Below, in pieces: positions 36,665-45,573 of a DNA stretch of 64,000 nt (positions are counted from its first letter, which is position 1; the number at the start of each line of letters is the position of its first letter). Origin of the DNA: Victivallaceae bacterium (GTDB lineage Bacteria > Verrucomicrobiota > Lentisphaeria > Victivallales > Victivallaceae); contig JAKSOF010000007.1 in the NCBI GenBank assembly GCA_024405735.1, positions 42,693-106,692 of the forward strand. The letters run 5' to 3'. Under the pieces are notes generated by a model. The model was not told the DNA's origin. It saw only the letters and a program-made list of their open reading frames with translations, and ran no database searches. Made by a program: the position numbers and the translations under genes.

Positions 36665-36737
36665 ATTTGTTCTTGATGACGTTCGGGAAATTGCGTACAT
36701 TTTGAATGGCAGGAGTTGAACAATATGATTGATTATA

Positions 36738-36808
36738 GGTCACGTCCTTTTCGCGCCTGCGGCGCGATGCTAAAAAAGCAAACGGCAGTACGCGAGGTCG
36801 CTTCGCGA
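36738..36808. repeat. Right-half fragment of the repeat family
   Basis: GGTCACGT, TCGCGCCTGCGGCGCGATGC, then AAAAAAGCAAACGGCAGTACGC. The same order is found in copy D from 58322. It is followed by a small stem GCGAGGTCGCTTCGCGAC and then directly by copy C. It seems to be the counterpart of half-copy B on the other side of the glycosyltransferase gene. Confidence 0.65.
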
Positions 36809-36810
36809 CA

Positions 36811-37065
36811 GTTTTAAGTTATAAGTTTAAAGTTTACAGTACTTGGCAGGGAGTTTTCCGGCTCCCTGACCCTCCGACAGCGCCGGCACATCGTGTCGGC
36901 TTAAAAAAACCAAACGGCAGTACGCATTGACCAAACAAATCGCGTACTGCCGTTTTATATCGCTCTTTAAGACCAAGCGATGCTTGGGCGCATTCAGGGG
37001 TGCGGGGGCAGAGCCCCCGACCAAGCACTTAAAACTTATAACTTAAAACTTATAACTTATAACTC
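36811..37065. repeat. Modular palindromic repeat, copy C
   Basis: Both ends are inverted copies (GTTTTAAGTTATAAG at left; CCAAGCACTTAAAACTTATA at right). It contains GGGAG/CTCCC, CCGGCACATCGTGTCGG, the AAACGGCAGTACGC stem in the opposite orientation to copy A, and GGGGGCAGAGCCCCC. The stem's T-run faces the minus strand, so it would terminate purD, whose stop codon it touches at 37066. Confidence 0.85.
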
Positions 37066-38355
37066 TCAAATATCTTCGTGCTCGCGCAATGCCTTCTGCC
37101 CGATGTCCTTGCGGAACTGCATATTGTTGAAATGGATCTTTTCAACGGCGCGGTAGGCATTGGCAATGGCTTCCGGGATCGTCTTGCCCCGGGCGGAAAC
37201 GCCGAGAACGCGACCGCCTGCCGTGACGATCTTGCCGTCGCGCAATGCGCTTCCCGCGTGGAAAACTTTGGCGCCTTCGGCTTCCGCTTCGGCAAGCCCG
37301 GTGATTTCGTCGCCTTTGGCGTATTTGCCGGGATAGCCGCCCGCCGCGATGACGACGGAAACGGCGGGCTCGCCCGACCAGACGAGTTTCGCGTGCTCCA
37401 AATCACCGTGAGCGACGTGATTGACGACATCAAACCAGTCGCCGTCGAAGCGGCGGAGCACCGGCTGGATTTCGGGGTCGCCGAAACGGACGTTGAATTC
37501 CAGCACTTTCGGCTTGCCGTGATCGATCATCAGTCCGACGAAGATCACGCCGCGGAAATCAAGTTTTTCCTGCTGGATGCCGCGCAGAAAAGGCAGGAGG
37601 ACTTCCTGCTGGATGCGCACTGCCGCCTTGGGGGTGACGACGGGGGCGGGCGAATACGCGCCCATCCCGCCCGTGTTGGGGCCTTGGTCGAGGTCGAAAA
37701 TGCGTTTGTGATCCTGCGAACTCACCAAAGGTACGATCGTTTTACCGTCCGTCAGTGCGAGGATCGAGGCTTCTTCGCCGTTGAGTTTTTCCTCGATCAC
37801 GACTTTGGCGCCCGCCGAACCGAAACTGCCCTCGAAACAGCCGTCGATGAAATCCAGCGCCGACTGCAAGGTTTCCGCGACCAGCACGCCTTTTCCGGCG
37901 GCAAGCCCGTCCGCTTTGACGACGATGCCGTCGGCGCCGTCGGCAAATTCCTTTTGGACGTATTCTTTCGCGCTTTCGGCATCCGTAAAGGCGGCGCCGC
38001 GGGCAGTCGGGATCCCGTATTTCAGCATAAATTGCTTGGCGAAATCCTTGCTGCCTTCAAGTTGCGCCGCTTCCTTTGAGGGACCGAAAACGGCAAGACC
38101 GCGACTGCGGAAAACATCGGCGATCCCGGCGCAGAGCGGATTTTCCGGACCGACGACGGTGAGGTCGATTTTTTTCTGCGCGGCGAAATCGGCGAGTTTT
38201 TCCAGTTTGCCGACGGGGATGTCGACGCATTCGGCGTCGGCGGCGATCCCCGCGTTACCGGGGGCGCAGTAGACGTGATCGACCTGCGGACTCTTTTTGA
38301 GCGCCCAGACGAGCGCGTGTTCACGACCGCCGGAACCGATGACTAAAACCTGCAT
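37066..38355 (-). CDS. purD: Phosphoribosylamine-glycine ligase
   Basis: A 429-residue ATP-grasp enzyme (GARS) for the second step of purine synthesis. Family motifs: MQVLVIGSGGREHALVWAL, YCAPGNAGIA, VVGPENPLCAGI, KADGLAAGKGVLVAET, DQGPNTGGMGAYSPAP and EFNVRFGDPE. AGGAG precedes the ATG. It is the last gene of the panB-ftsQ-purD operon, 24 bases after ftsQ. Confidence 0.97.
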   Translation of the reverse strand: MQVLVIGSGGREHALVWALKKSPQVDHVYCAPGNAGIAADAECVDIPVGKLEKLADFAAQKKIDLTVVGPENPLCAGIADVFRSRGLAVFGPSKEAAQLEGSKDFAKQFMLKYGIPTARGAAFTDAESAKEYVQKEFADGADGIVVKADGLAAGKGVLVAETLQSALDFIDGCFEGSFGSAGAKVVIEEKLNGEEASILALTDGKTIVPLVSSQDHKRIFDLDQGPNTGGMGAYSPAPVVTPKAAVRIQQEVLLPFLRGIQQEKLDFRGVIFVGLMIDHGKPKVLEFNVRFGDPEIQPVLRRFDGDWFDVVNHVAHGDLEHAKLVWSGEPAVSVVIAAGGYPGKYAKGDEITGLAEAEAEGAKVFHAGSALRDGKIVTAGGRVLGVSARGKTIPEAIANAYRAVEKIHFNNMQFRKDIGQKALREHEDI

Positions 38356-38379
38356 ATTGTTTTCTCCTGTAAAAAAAGT

Positions 38380-39198
38380 TTATTTGATGATGATGCGTCC
38401 GTCGAAACTCAAATCGAAATTATTGCGCATATCGCCGTTGCGGCGCGCTTCGGTGATCACGTCGAAAAAGCGGTCGACCAGAAAACGGTATTCCTTTTCC
38501 TGCCGGTCCCCGGGGAAAGTGATGCGGCACGGCGGTTGCTCCATATAACTGAGACGCGCCTCAAGTTTCCGGTCGGATTTGATGAAAAGGATGGAAAGTT
38601 TCAGTTGCGGATAATTCTGTATCGCATTGCAAAGTTTCAACGCGGGGATCAATTCTTTGCGGGGCAGATGTTTCTGATAGACCCAGATGTAAGGCGGATG
38701 TTTGACTTCCTTGACCACGGGGAGCGTCAGATAATTGGCATTCGTTTCTCCGCGGCGGAGGATGTAGCCGTTGCCGTCGACGACCCAGTTGGCGTCGAGG
38801 ACGGCGGCGGGGACTCTTTCCGTGATGTTGAGCCGGATGGCATCCGGCTGGAGGATCTCCACTTCGGCGTTGGCGATGTTGGGAAACACGAGCAACTGCT
38901 GACGCAAAATGTCGGGGCGGATGTCGTGGAAACTTCTGCCGGGCATAAGACCGAGATTGCGGCAAAGTTCCGTCTGATGCTCTTCCCAGAAACCGCCGGA
39001 AACGCAACGGATCTCAACGCGTTGCAGCAGCAATCTGGGATTGGTGACAAAAAGCGCGCGGTGCAGCAGAAAAAGTCCCGTGACCACGCCGCCGCAGAGG
39101 ATCAGCAGCAAGACGATGATCGCGATCCTGCGGACCCGCTTCGCGTGTTCGGGGTCGTATACTTTGGGCGCCGCGCCGTTTTTTGTGTTTTTTTTCAA
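38380..39198 (-). CDS. ftsQ: Cell division protein FtsQ-like (POTRA domain)
   Basis: A 272-residue bitopic protein. A basic N-terminal tail of about 22 residues precedes one transmembrane helix (about 25-48, IAIIVLLLILCGGVVTGLFLL). A POTRA-like domain follows (LLLQRVEIRCVSGGFW, PNIANAEVEILQPDAIRLNITERVPAAVL), then a beta-rich FtsQ/DivIB domain with GNGYILRRG. FtsQ links early and late divisome proteins. The best start is TTG at 39198 with AAGGG upstream. Its place between panB and purD is unusual, since ftsQ normally sits in the dcw cluster. Confidence 0.82.
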   Translation of the reverse strand: MKKNTKNGAAPKVYDPEHAKRVRRIAIIVLLLILCGGVVTGLFLLHRALFVTNPRLLLQRVEIRCVSGGFWEEHQTELCRNLGLMPGRSFHDIRPDILRQQLLVFPNIANAEVEILQPDAIRLNITERVPAAVLDANWVVDGNGYILRRGETNANYLTLPVVKEVKHPPYIWVYQKHLPRKELIPALKLCNAIQNYPQLKLSILFIKSDRKLEARLSYMEQPPCRITFPGDRQEKEYRFLVDRFFDVITEARRNGDMRNNFDLSFDGRIIIK

Positions 39199-39216
39199 AG
39201 AATGTTTTCCCTTGCT

Positions 39217-40014
39217 TCAAAATGAATGGGCTTCACCGGGGAATTCCCCCGATTTGACTTCGTCGGCGTATTGCTTTAACGCCGCCGCCGCGATATTTCC
39301 CAAGTCCGCGTAACGTTTGGCGTGACGCGGCAGGAAATCGCCTCCGAGTCCGAGCACGTCGTGAAGCACTTGCACCTGACCGGAGCACCCGGCGCCGGAG
39401 CCGATGCCGATCGTCGGGATGGAGAGACTTTCCGTGATTTTTTTGCCGAGTGCCGCCGGGATGCACTCCAAGACGAGCGAAAACGCGCCCGCTTCCTCGA
39501 TCACTTTGGCTTCGGCGAGGAGCCGCGCCGCATCTTCCTCGGTCTTGCCCTGAACTTTGTAGCCGCCGAGCGCCTGGACGTGCTGGGGCATCAATCCCAT
39601 ATGCGCCATCACGGGGATCCCGGAGGTGACGAGTTGTTTGATAAGGGGAGCCACTTCGGCGCCGCCTTCGAGCTTGACGGCATCGGCGCCCGCTTCCTTG
39701 AGGGCGCGCGCCGCGTTGCGGAGCGCCTCGGCGGTATCCGCCTGATAACTCATAAACGGCATGTCAAAGACGACAAAGGAATCGGGCGCTCCGCGCCGTA
39801 CCGCCTTGGTGTGATGGAGCATTTCGTCCATCGTCATCGGGATCGTACTTGCCAGTCCGAGCACCGTCATCGCGACCGAATCGCCGACCAGTAAGATGTC
39901 GATGCCGGCGGAAGCGGCGATCCGCGCCGAAGGCGCATCGTAACTGGTCACCATTACCAATTTTTCATTTGCCGCTTTTCGCTTGGCGAATGTCGAAACG
40001 CTGATTTTTTTCAT
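39217..40014 (-). CDS. panB: 3-methyl-2-oxobutanoate hydroxymethyltransferase
   Basis: A 265-residue PanB, making ketopantoate for pantothenate and CoA. Motifs: VMVTSYDAPSARIAASAGIDILLVGDSVAMTVLG, TKAVRRGAP, VKLEGGAEV, MAHMGLMPQ and SIPTIGIGSGAGCSGQVQV, which carry the Mg2+ and substrate ligands. The ATG at 40014 is chosen over an upstream TTG at 40041 because it fits the family and has AAGGA before it. First gene of the operon with ftsQ and purD. Confidence 0.95.
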   Translation of the reverse strand: MKKISVSTFAKRKAANEKLVMVTSYDAPSARIAASAGIDILLVGDSVAMTVLGLASTIPMTMDEMLHHTKAVRRGAPDSFVVFDMPFMSYQADTAEALRNAARALKEAGADAVKLEGGAEVAPLIKQLVTSGIPVMAHMGLMPQHVQALGGYKVQGKTEEDAARLLAEAKVIEEAGAFSLVLECIPAALGKKITESLSIPTIGIGSGAGCSGQVQVLHDVLGLGGDFLPRHAKRYADLGNIAAAALKQYADEVKSGEFPGEAHSF

Positions 40015-40061
40015 TTTTCTGAAATCCTTATAAAACGACAAAAAATCGTATTATTCTATAT

Positions 40062-40090
40062 AATATGCCAGTAAAGCGCATTTTTTGCAA
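40062..40090 (-). promoter_or_regulatory. Promoter of panB-ftsQ-purD
   Basis: On the minus strand: TTGCAA (40090-40085), a 17-base spacer and CATATT (40067-40062), with TATTATA overlapping. It stands back to back with the rnr promoter, the two -35 boxes being 8 bases apart. Confidence 0.55.
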
Positions 40091-40098
40091 ATTTTCTT

Positions 40099-40127
40099 TT
40101 GCACAAAAGCCGCTTTGGTGCTATCTT
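40099..40127 (+). promoter_or_regulatory. Promoter of rnr
   Basis: TTGCAC at 40099-40104, a 17-base spacer ending in TGC and TATCTT at 40122-40127. The start codon is 36 bases further on behind AAGGAG. Confidence 0.65.
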
Positions 40128-40162
40128 TTTAGCGGAATAGCCAAAAACAAGGAGCGTTTCAG

Positions 40163-42136
40163 ATGAAAAAAGAGCGGAAAAAGAGATTGCGCCACATTGC
40201 CGAACGTCGCCGGGAGCGTCAGGAACGCCGTGCGGCGGAAGAGATCGTCGGCACTTTGACGGTCGCTTCCGCCGGATACGGCTTCGTCAAACGCAACGAC
40301 GGTGACGATGATGATATTTTCATCCCCGCTCCGATGGTCAACAACGCGATCGACGGCGACGTCGTCAAGGTGGAACTTTTGCCGCCGCGGTCTCCGCTTC
40401 CCGGAGAGCCGGAGCGCGGTCCCGCCGGACGCGTGATCGAAATCGTGGAGCGCAAACGCGATATTTTCGTCGGCGAACTGCTGGAAAACAACCGCATCCG
40501 CCCGTTGAATACGCGTTTGCCCGACGAGATCGTTTTGCACGGTTCCCGCCGCGGTGCGGAAAAAGGCGACTGGGTGAAATTCCGTCTTGACGATGCCGGC
40601 AACGGCGTCTGGCGCGGCGAGGTCGAAGCCCCGCTCGGCAGGGCAGGGGTGCTCGCCGCCGATCTCGATGCGGTGATGGCGGAATTTCACATCCCGGCGC
40701 GTTACACCGCAGAGGAAGATCTGGCGGCACAGCAGATCGTACCGCGCGAGATTTCGCGTGTTGACCGCCGGGATCTGTTTGTCGTCACGATCGACCCCGC
40801 CGACGCCAAGGATTTCGACGATGCGCTTTCCGTCGTCCCCAATGACGATCCCGCTTTGGTGACGATCGGCGTGCATATTTCCGATGTCGCCGCCTATATC
40901 GCGCCCAAAAGCGAATTCGATCAGGCGGCGGCGAAACGCGGATTCAGCTGTTATCTGCCGGGACGCACGCTCCCGATGCTCCCGCCTGCGCTGACCAAAA
41001 AGATCAGTCTGCAAGCGGGGCAGGACAGTTTCGCCCATACCGTTTTTCTCGACGTCGACCGCGCGACGGGCGAGATCGTCGCGAGCCGCCGGGAACATTC
41101 GCTCATTCGTGTGGCGTGGCGGCTCGATTATCCGACCGTGCAGAAGTTTGCCGACGAAAACGTTTCTCCGGCGGAATGGGATGATCCGTTGCGCGACGCG
41201 CTCAAAATTTTACTGGAAACGACGCGCAAAATGCGGGCTTTCCGCGCCGCGAAAGAGGCGTTTATCGAACTGCCGCTTCCCGAAATACGGATCCTCTGCT
41301 CGGAGGGGGAAAACAAGATCCTCGGTCTGGAAAAGAAACTTTCCGCCGAGTCGGAGCAACTGGTCGAGGAGTGCATGCTCGCCGCCAACAGCGCCGTCGG
41401 CAATGAATTGCTTGAACGCGGCATCGCCGGAATTTTCCGCGTCCACCCCGAGCCCGAAGCGGAGAAGGCGATGGAATTTGCCGATTTGATGCAGGACGGG
41501 TTTCAGCTTCCCTGCGGCGACATTACCGAGCGCGCCAATTGCAATCACTTCATTTCCCGATTGTCCGGCGATCCCCGCCGCGAAGTGATTTTGAGCGCAT
41601 TGCTGCGGTCGCTGCCGCGCGCCTACTACGCCGCCGAAGCGTCGATCCACTTCGCGCTCGGCAAATTGCGCTACAGTCACTTCACCAGCCCGATCCGCCG
41701 CTATCCCGATCTCACGGTGCATCAGCAGTTGTGGAATTTTGACAGCCAAATGCGGCTCCGCAATCATCATTCGCTCGAAAAGGTCGCCGAAATGTCGTCG
41801 GAGCTGGAGGAAAACAACGACAACGCCTATTACGCCGCTTCCGACCGGCTGAAATTACGCTACCTTGAGGAAAAACTCGAAGCCGGCGACGATACGCTTT
41901 ACAACGGCGTGATTTCCCGGGTGCTTTCCGGCGGATTGCAGGTCGACATCGCCGAACTCGGCATCTACGGCTTCGTCCCCCTCGGTCAGCTCGGCGGCAA
42001 ATTCGACCGCGGCAAAAACGGTCTGCGCGAAGCGCACGGAGTGCGCACATTTTGTTGCGGCGACGCGATCAAAGTGCGGCTGGCGCAAATCGACTTCGAC
42101 CGCAACAGTGCGGTTTTCGTCCCCGCCGGGAAATGA
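40163..42136 (+). CDS. rnr: Ribonuclease R family 3'-5' exoribonuclease
   Basis: A 657-residue RNase II/R-type enzyme. A very basic start (MKKERKKRLRHIAERRRER) is followed by cold-shock domains (TVASAGYGFVKRNDGDDDDIFIPA), the RNB catalytic domain (VTIDPADAKDFDDALSV with the metal aspartates; GVHISDVAAYI; HFTSPIRRYPDLTVHQQL) and a C-terminal S1 domain (GVISRVLSGGLQVDIAELGIYGFV). It is shorter than the E. coli enzyme, lacking the long Lys-rich tail. It degrades structured RNA from the 3' end. Confidence 0.93.
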   Translation: MKKERKKRLRHIAERRRERQERRAAEEIVGTLTVASAGYGFVKRNDGDDDDIFIPAPMVNNAIDGDVVKVELLPPRSPLPGEPERGPAGRVIEIVERKRDIFVGELLENNRIRPLNTRLPDEIVLHGSRRGAEKGDWVKFRLDDAGNGVWRGEVEAPLGRAGVLAADLDAVMAEFHIPARYTAEEDLAAQQIVPREISRVDRRDLFVVTIDPADAKDFDDALSVVPNDDPALVTIGVHISDVAAYIAPKSEFDQAAAKRGFSCYLPGRTLPMLPPALTKKISLQAGQDSFAHTVFLDVDRATGEIVASRREHSLIRVAWRLDYPTVQKFADENVSPAEWDDPLRDALKILLETTRKMRAFRAAKEAFIELPLPEIRILCSEGENKILGLEKKLSAESEQLVEECMLAANSAVGNELLERGIAGIFRVHPEPEAEKAMEFADLMQDGFQLPCGDITERANCNHFISRLSGDPRREVILSALLRSLPRAYYAAEASIHFALGKLRYSHFTSPIRRYPDLTVHQQLWNFDSQMRLRNHHSLEKVAEMSSELEENNDNAYYAASDRLKLRYLEEKLEAGDDTLYNGVISRVLSGGLQVDIAELGIYGFVPLGQLGGKFDRGKNGLREAHGVRTFCCGDAIKVRLAQIDFDRNSAVFVPAGK

Positions 42137-42146
42137 GGCGCGCCGA

Positions 42147-42174
42147 TTGAAAAAAAGCGTTTTTGTGATATATT
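42147..42174 (+). promoter_or_regulatory. Promoter of nth
   Basis: TTGAAA at 42147-42152, a 16-base spacer and TATATT at 42169-42174, directly after the rnr stop and 27 bases before the nth start. Confidence 0.65.
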
Positions 42175-42201
42175 AGACGCGGAAATCACGGGAATTCCGT
42201 T

Positions 42202-42843
42202 ATGACGAAAAAATCGCTTTTTTTGAATACCGTTTACGATCGGCTTTTTGCCGTTTACGGCGAATGCCGCTGTCCGCTTTGCCACGAAACGCCCTTTCAA
42301 CTGCTGGCGGCGGTGATGCTTTCGGCGCAGTGCCGCGACGAAAGAGTGAATCTCGTGACGCGCGACCTTTTTGCGCTCGCGCCCGACGCCGGAGCGATGG
42401 CGGCGCTTCCCGTGGAAAAAATTTCGGAGATCATTCATCCTCTCGGTCTTTACGCCGCCAAGGCGCGCAATCTGCATTGTGCCGCGCAACGCATCGTCGA
42501 AGTCTATCGCGGCAAAGTGCCGCAAAAAATGGAAGATTTGGTCACGCTTGCCGGGATCGGGCGCAAAAGCGCAAACGTGGTATTGGGCAATGCCTTTGAG
42601 ATACCGGGATTTCCGGTCGATACGCACGTCAACCGCGTCTTGAACCGTCTCGGCGCCGTGTCGACCGATTCCCCCGAAGCGATCGAAAAAATCGTCGATC
42701 GTGAAGTCGATCCGGCGCGGTGGACGAATTTTTCGCATCTATTGATCCAGCACGGACGCCGCACCTGCAACGCCCGCAAGCCGGATTGCGGAGCGTGTCC
42801 TCTTGCCGATCTTTGTTTGCATAATAGGAGAAAAAACCGATGA
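42202..42843 (+). CDS. nth: Endonuclease III
   Basis: A 213-residue DNA glycosylase/AP lyase for oxidised pyrimidines. The helix-hairpin-helix is LVTLAGIGRKSANVVLG with the catalytic Lys, and the catalytic Asp is in FPVDTHVNRV. A [4Fe-4S] site is shown by C-x6-C-x2-C-x5-C (TCNARKPDCGACPLADLC). Two more Cys near residue 25 (CRCPLC) are unusual. The stop overlaps the acyltransferase start (ATGA). Confidence 0.95.
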   Translation: MTKKSLFLNTVYDRLFAVYGECRCPLCHETPFQLLAAVMLSAQCRDERVNLVTRDLFALAPDAGAMAALPVEKISEIIHPLGLYAAKARNLHCAAQRIVEVYRGKVPQKMEDLVTLAGIGRKSANVVLGNAFEIPGFPVDTHVNRVLNRLGAVSTDSPEAIEKIVDREVDPARWTNFSHLLIQHGRRTCNARKPDCGACPLADLCLHNRRKNR

Positions 42844-43514
42844 ATTCCGTCGTCTACCAGTTCCGTCAAGTCAAAAAACTTCCGATCTGGGTCTACTGGC
42901 TTCCCGCCGCATTGATGTGGCTGATCTTTCACGCGCTTTTCCGCTTTAAACTGGATGATCCGCTCGATCAGTGCAACAGCGATCCGCACAAGATCGTCGG
43001 CGTCGCGTGGCACAACCGGTTGCTCTTTCTGCCGCTGGTTTTTCCGAAATTCCTGCGGAAACGCACGCTCGCCGTCATCAGTCCGTCGCGTGACGGACAG
43101 TATCTCTCCGATTTCATTTCGCTTTTCGGCATCGGCGCGTTGCGCGGGTCGTCGTCGAAAAAGGGGGCGCAGGCGCAACTGGGAGCGTTCCGTGCGATCA
43201 ATGAGGGTAAAATCGTGGTTTTCACGCCCGACGGTCCGCGCGGTCCGCGCTATCATCTGAAACCGGGCCCGATCCATCTTGCTTCCAACAGCGGAGGGAC
43301 GATCGTGCCTTTGATCATCAATTATTCGCGCTACTGGCAGTTGCGCAGTTGGGACAAATTTCAGATCCCGAAGCCCTTTTGCCGCATCACGCTTTCGATC
43401 GGCGCGCCGATCACGGTGCCGCCGGAGTTGAATACCGACGAGTTGGAAGCTTATCGGGTCCAGGTGGAAAAGGCGATGCTTTCCCTTACTTCTGACCGCG
43501 AAGCTTCTCTCTGA
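42840..43514 (+). CDS. Lysophospholipid acyltransferase-like protein (DUF374)
   Basis: A 224-residue protein with one hydrophobic N-terminal segment (about 17-33) and the DUF374/LPLAT pattern: VGVAWHNRLLFLPLVF, VISPSRDGQYLS, GSSSKKGAQAQLGAF, VVFTPDGPRGPRY and PGPIHLAS. The family is thought to transfer acyl chains to lipid A-like or phospholipid acceptors at the inner membrane. The acceptor is unknown. Its 3' end overlaps the convergent AraC gene by 29 bases. Confidence 0.82.
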   Translation: MNSVVYQFRQVKKLPIWVYWLPAALMWLIFHALFRFKLDDPLDQCNSDPHKIVGVAWHNRLLFLPLVFPKFLRKRTLAVISPSRDGQYLSDFISLFGIGALRGSSSKKGAQAQLGAFRAINEGKIVVFTPDGPRGPRYHLKPGPIHLASNSGGTIVPLIINYSRYWQLRSWDKFQIPKPFCRITLSIGAPITVPPELNTDELEAYRVQVEKAMLSLTSDREASL

Positions 43515-44337
43515 AGGTCCCCGGCGGCAATCCGCGCCGTTTGCGGAAGACCCGCGAAAAGTAGAATTGGTCGCTGAATCCGGAGGCATAAGCGGCTTCG
43601 GCGACGGAAGCATCCGGGTGCGCTTTCCAGAAACGCTCCGCCAGTTTCAGCCGGTATTCGATGACGAGATCCTTGAAATTGGTCTGGTAGTTTTTGCGCA
43701 GAAATTGCGAGATCGTCGAAACGCTGCAGCGCATTTTTTTCGCCATTTCCGGCAACAGGATCGTTCCCGTCGCGTTTTTTTCGATGTAGCGGTCGATCTC
43801 CTGCCGCAGACGGCCGTCCTGAACGACCGCAAGTTCCCGTACCGCGATGTAGTCGATGAGGGTCTTGAAAAGTCCGAGGATGCCGTCCATTTTGCTCTGA
43901 CTGAAAGAGGGCAACTCCGCATAGGCTTTGTGCAGAGCGTCGCGTTGCGCTTCGTTTTCGACCTCGTCGATCCACTCCGGCATTTTGGCTTCGTCGAGCC
44001 GGAATTGTCCGATCATCAGAAATCCGGCGATTTTGCCGTGGACGCAGATCGGCGCGATCCCTTCGTAAAGCCCCGCGTGACAGCGGTAAAGCGAAACCTC
44101 GTGATACTCCGCCGCCTCGCTCTGTTTCAACTGGTCGAGCGAAAGACAACAGTCGAGTTTGCCCAGATCCTCCTGGACCAGACGGCAGAATTCGCAGTTG
44201 CGCATCGCCTTGCCGCGCCGCAATCTTTCCCCCGTGATCGAGAAAAAAGTCACCCGCACGTCCAGTAACGCCGCCAAATCATCCAGAATGCCCTGGATCT
44301 CATCGCTCAAAAAGAGATCGACGGAGCGCGTATTCAT
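43486..44337 (-). CDS. AraC-family regulator with PocR sensory domain
   Basis: A 283-residue regulator. Residues about 8-165 form a PocR-type sensor (LDDLAALLDVRVTFFS, NCEFCRLVQEDLGKLDCC, YRCHAGLYEGIAPI), Cys-rich as usual for the family. The C-terminal 100 residues are a double helix-turn-helix AraC domain (LPEMAKKMRCSVSTISQFLRK; VAEAAYASGFSDQFYFSRVFRKRRGLPP). PocR domains bind small molecules, for example sugar derivatives or propanediol. It is divergent from the kinase/esterase/GH78 cluster across 151 bases and probably controls it. AGGAAGG precedes the ATG. Confidence 0.9.
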   Translation of the reverse strand: MNTRSVDLFLSDEIQGILDDLAALLDVRVTFFSITGERLRRGKAMRNCEFCRLVQEDLGKLDCCLSLDQLKQSEAAEYHEVSLYRCHAGLYEGIAPICVHGKIAGFLMIGQFRLDEAKMPEWIDEVENEAQRDALHKAYAELPSFSQSKMDGILGLFKTLIDYIAVRELAVVQDGRLRQEIDRYIEKNATGTILLPEMAKKMRCSVSTISQFLRKNYQTNFKDLVIEYRLKLAERFWKAHPDASVAEAAYASGFSDQFYFSRVFRKRRGLPPGTFREKLRGQK

Positions 44338-44369
44338 AAAGTTGCCCTTCCTGATGAAAAATTTCCGCT

Positions 44370-44398
44370 TTTGTATTAATATAGACTTGTTTTGTCAA
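44370..44398 (-). promoter_or_regulatory. Possible promoter of the AraC gene
   Basis: On the minus strand: TTGACA (44398-44393), a 17-base spacer and TACAAA (44375-44370). The spacer itself contains TATATT, so the exact -10 box is unsure. It faces away from the promoter at 44428. Confidence 0.4.
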
Positions 44399-44427
44399 AA
44401 AGTCCATAGCACTTGCCGAAAAAACTA

Positions 44428-44456
44428 TTGTGGAAATGCGATTTAAGTGTTATAGT
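44428..44456 (+). promoter_or_regulatory. Promoter of the sugar kinase-rhamnosidase cluster
   Basis: TTGTGG at 44428-44433, a 17-base spacer and TATAGT at 44451-44456. The weak -35 box fits a promoter needing an activator such as the divergent AraC protein. The start codon at 44489 has AGGGAG before it. Confidence 0.6.
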
Positions 44457-44488
44457 ATAAGCAAAACCAGTCAATCAGGGAGTGAAAA

Positions 44489-45562
44489 ATGGCTTTTGAT
44501 CTGAAAAAAATCTATGCGGCGTTTGCGATCGACGATCCTTTTGTCAACGCGGTCCCCTACGGCACCGGACACATCAACGACACCTACAAAATGGATTGCG
44601 CGTCAACGTCCTACATCGTACAGCGGCTCAACACCTCGATTTTCCGTCAGCCGGAGTTGCTGATGGATAATTTTCAGCGCGTCACGGCGCATATCGCTCG
44701 AAAGATCGCCGCCGAAAAGAGCGACCGCAAAACGCTTCAGCTCGTTCTGGCGCGCGAAACGGGCAAACCCTTTTTCCGCGATGAGGAAAACAATTTCTGG
44801 CGTTGCTATCACTTTGTCGATCAGGCGCGCACCTACGATATATTGGAAACTCCGGAACAGGCGTTTCAGGCGGCGGCGGCTTTCGGACAATTCCAGTGCG
44901 ACCTCGCCGATCTTGAGCGTCTCAACGAAACGATCGTCGATTTCCACAATACGCCGAGCCGTCTGCGCAATCTGGAAGCCGCGATCAAAGCCGACCGCTG
45001 TCACCGTCTTGCCAAGGTCGGCAAGGAAGTCGATTTCGTGATGCGCCGCGCCGCCGATTGTTCGGTACTCATCGACTTGCAGAAAAAAGGGGAACTTGCC
45101 GAGCGCACGACCCACAACGATACCAAACTCAACAACGTCCTGATCGATCCCGCCACCCAGCGCGCCGTCTGCGTCATCGACCTCGATACGACGATGCCGG
45201 GTCTGCCGCATTACGATTTCGGCGATATGGTGCGCACGGGGACGAGTCCAGCCGCCGAGGACGAGCGCGATCTGTCGCTCGTCGGAATGCGCTTTGAAAT
45301 GTTTGAAGCGTTGCTCCGCGGTTACTTGAGTCAGGCGAAATTTCTCAATCCGCTTGAAAAAGAACTTCTGCCCTTTTCCGGCAAACTCATCACGCTGGAG
45401 ATCGGCATCCGCTTTTTGACTGATTATCTGGAGGGCGACGTCTACTTCAAGACCAAGCGTGAAGATCACAATCTCGACCGTTGCCGCACCCAGTTCAAAC
45501 TCGTCGAATCGATCGAAAGTCAACTTGACGCGATGAAAAAACTCAACGCATCGATCCGGTGA
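44489..45562 (+). CDS. APH-fold sugar kinase, N-acetylhexosamine 1-kinase-like
   Basis: A 357-residue aminoglycoside-phosphotransferase-fold kinase. The opening resembles NahK-type proteins: VPYGTGHINDTYKMD, YIVQRLNTSIFRQPELLMDNFQRVTAHI. The catalytic loop is THNDTKLNNVLID and the metal motif IDLDTTMPGLPHYDFGDMVRTGTS. NahK phosphorylates GalNAc/GlcNAc at C1, so this could channel sugars freed by the exported enzymes. The substrate is not certain from sequence. It is the first gene of the cluster under the AraC regulator. Confidence 0.82.
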   Translation: MAFDLKKIYAAFAIDDPFVNAVPYGTGHINDTYKMDCASTSYIVQRLNTSIFRQPELLMDNFQRVTAHIARKIAAEKSDRKTLQLVLARETGKPFFRDEENNFWRCYHFVDQARTYDILETPEQAFQAAAAFGQFQCDLADLERLNETIVDFHNTPSRLRNLEAAIKADRCHRLAKVGKEVDFVMRRAADCSVLIDLQKKGELAERTTHNDTKLNNVLIDPATQRAVCVIDLDTTMPGLPHYDFGDMVRTGTSPAAEDERDLSLVGMRFEMFEALLRGYLSQAKFLNPLEKELLPFSGKLITLEIGIRFLTDYLEGDVYFKTKREDHNLDRCRTQFKLVESIESQLDAMKKLNASIR

Positions 45563-45573
45563 GGAGGAAAGAG

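Noticed and set aside
36529..36723. An N-terminal extension of the glycosyltransferase by 65 residues
   Set aside because: GGAG is placed before the ATG at 36528, the family starts there, and the promoter at 36637-36664 lies inside the extension.
35365..37065. A composite transposon carrying the glycosyltransferase
   Set aside because: No transposase or target duplication is visible; only the split-element pattern is supported.
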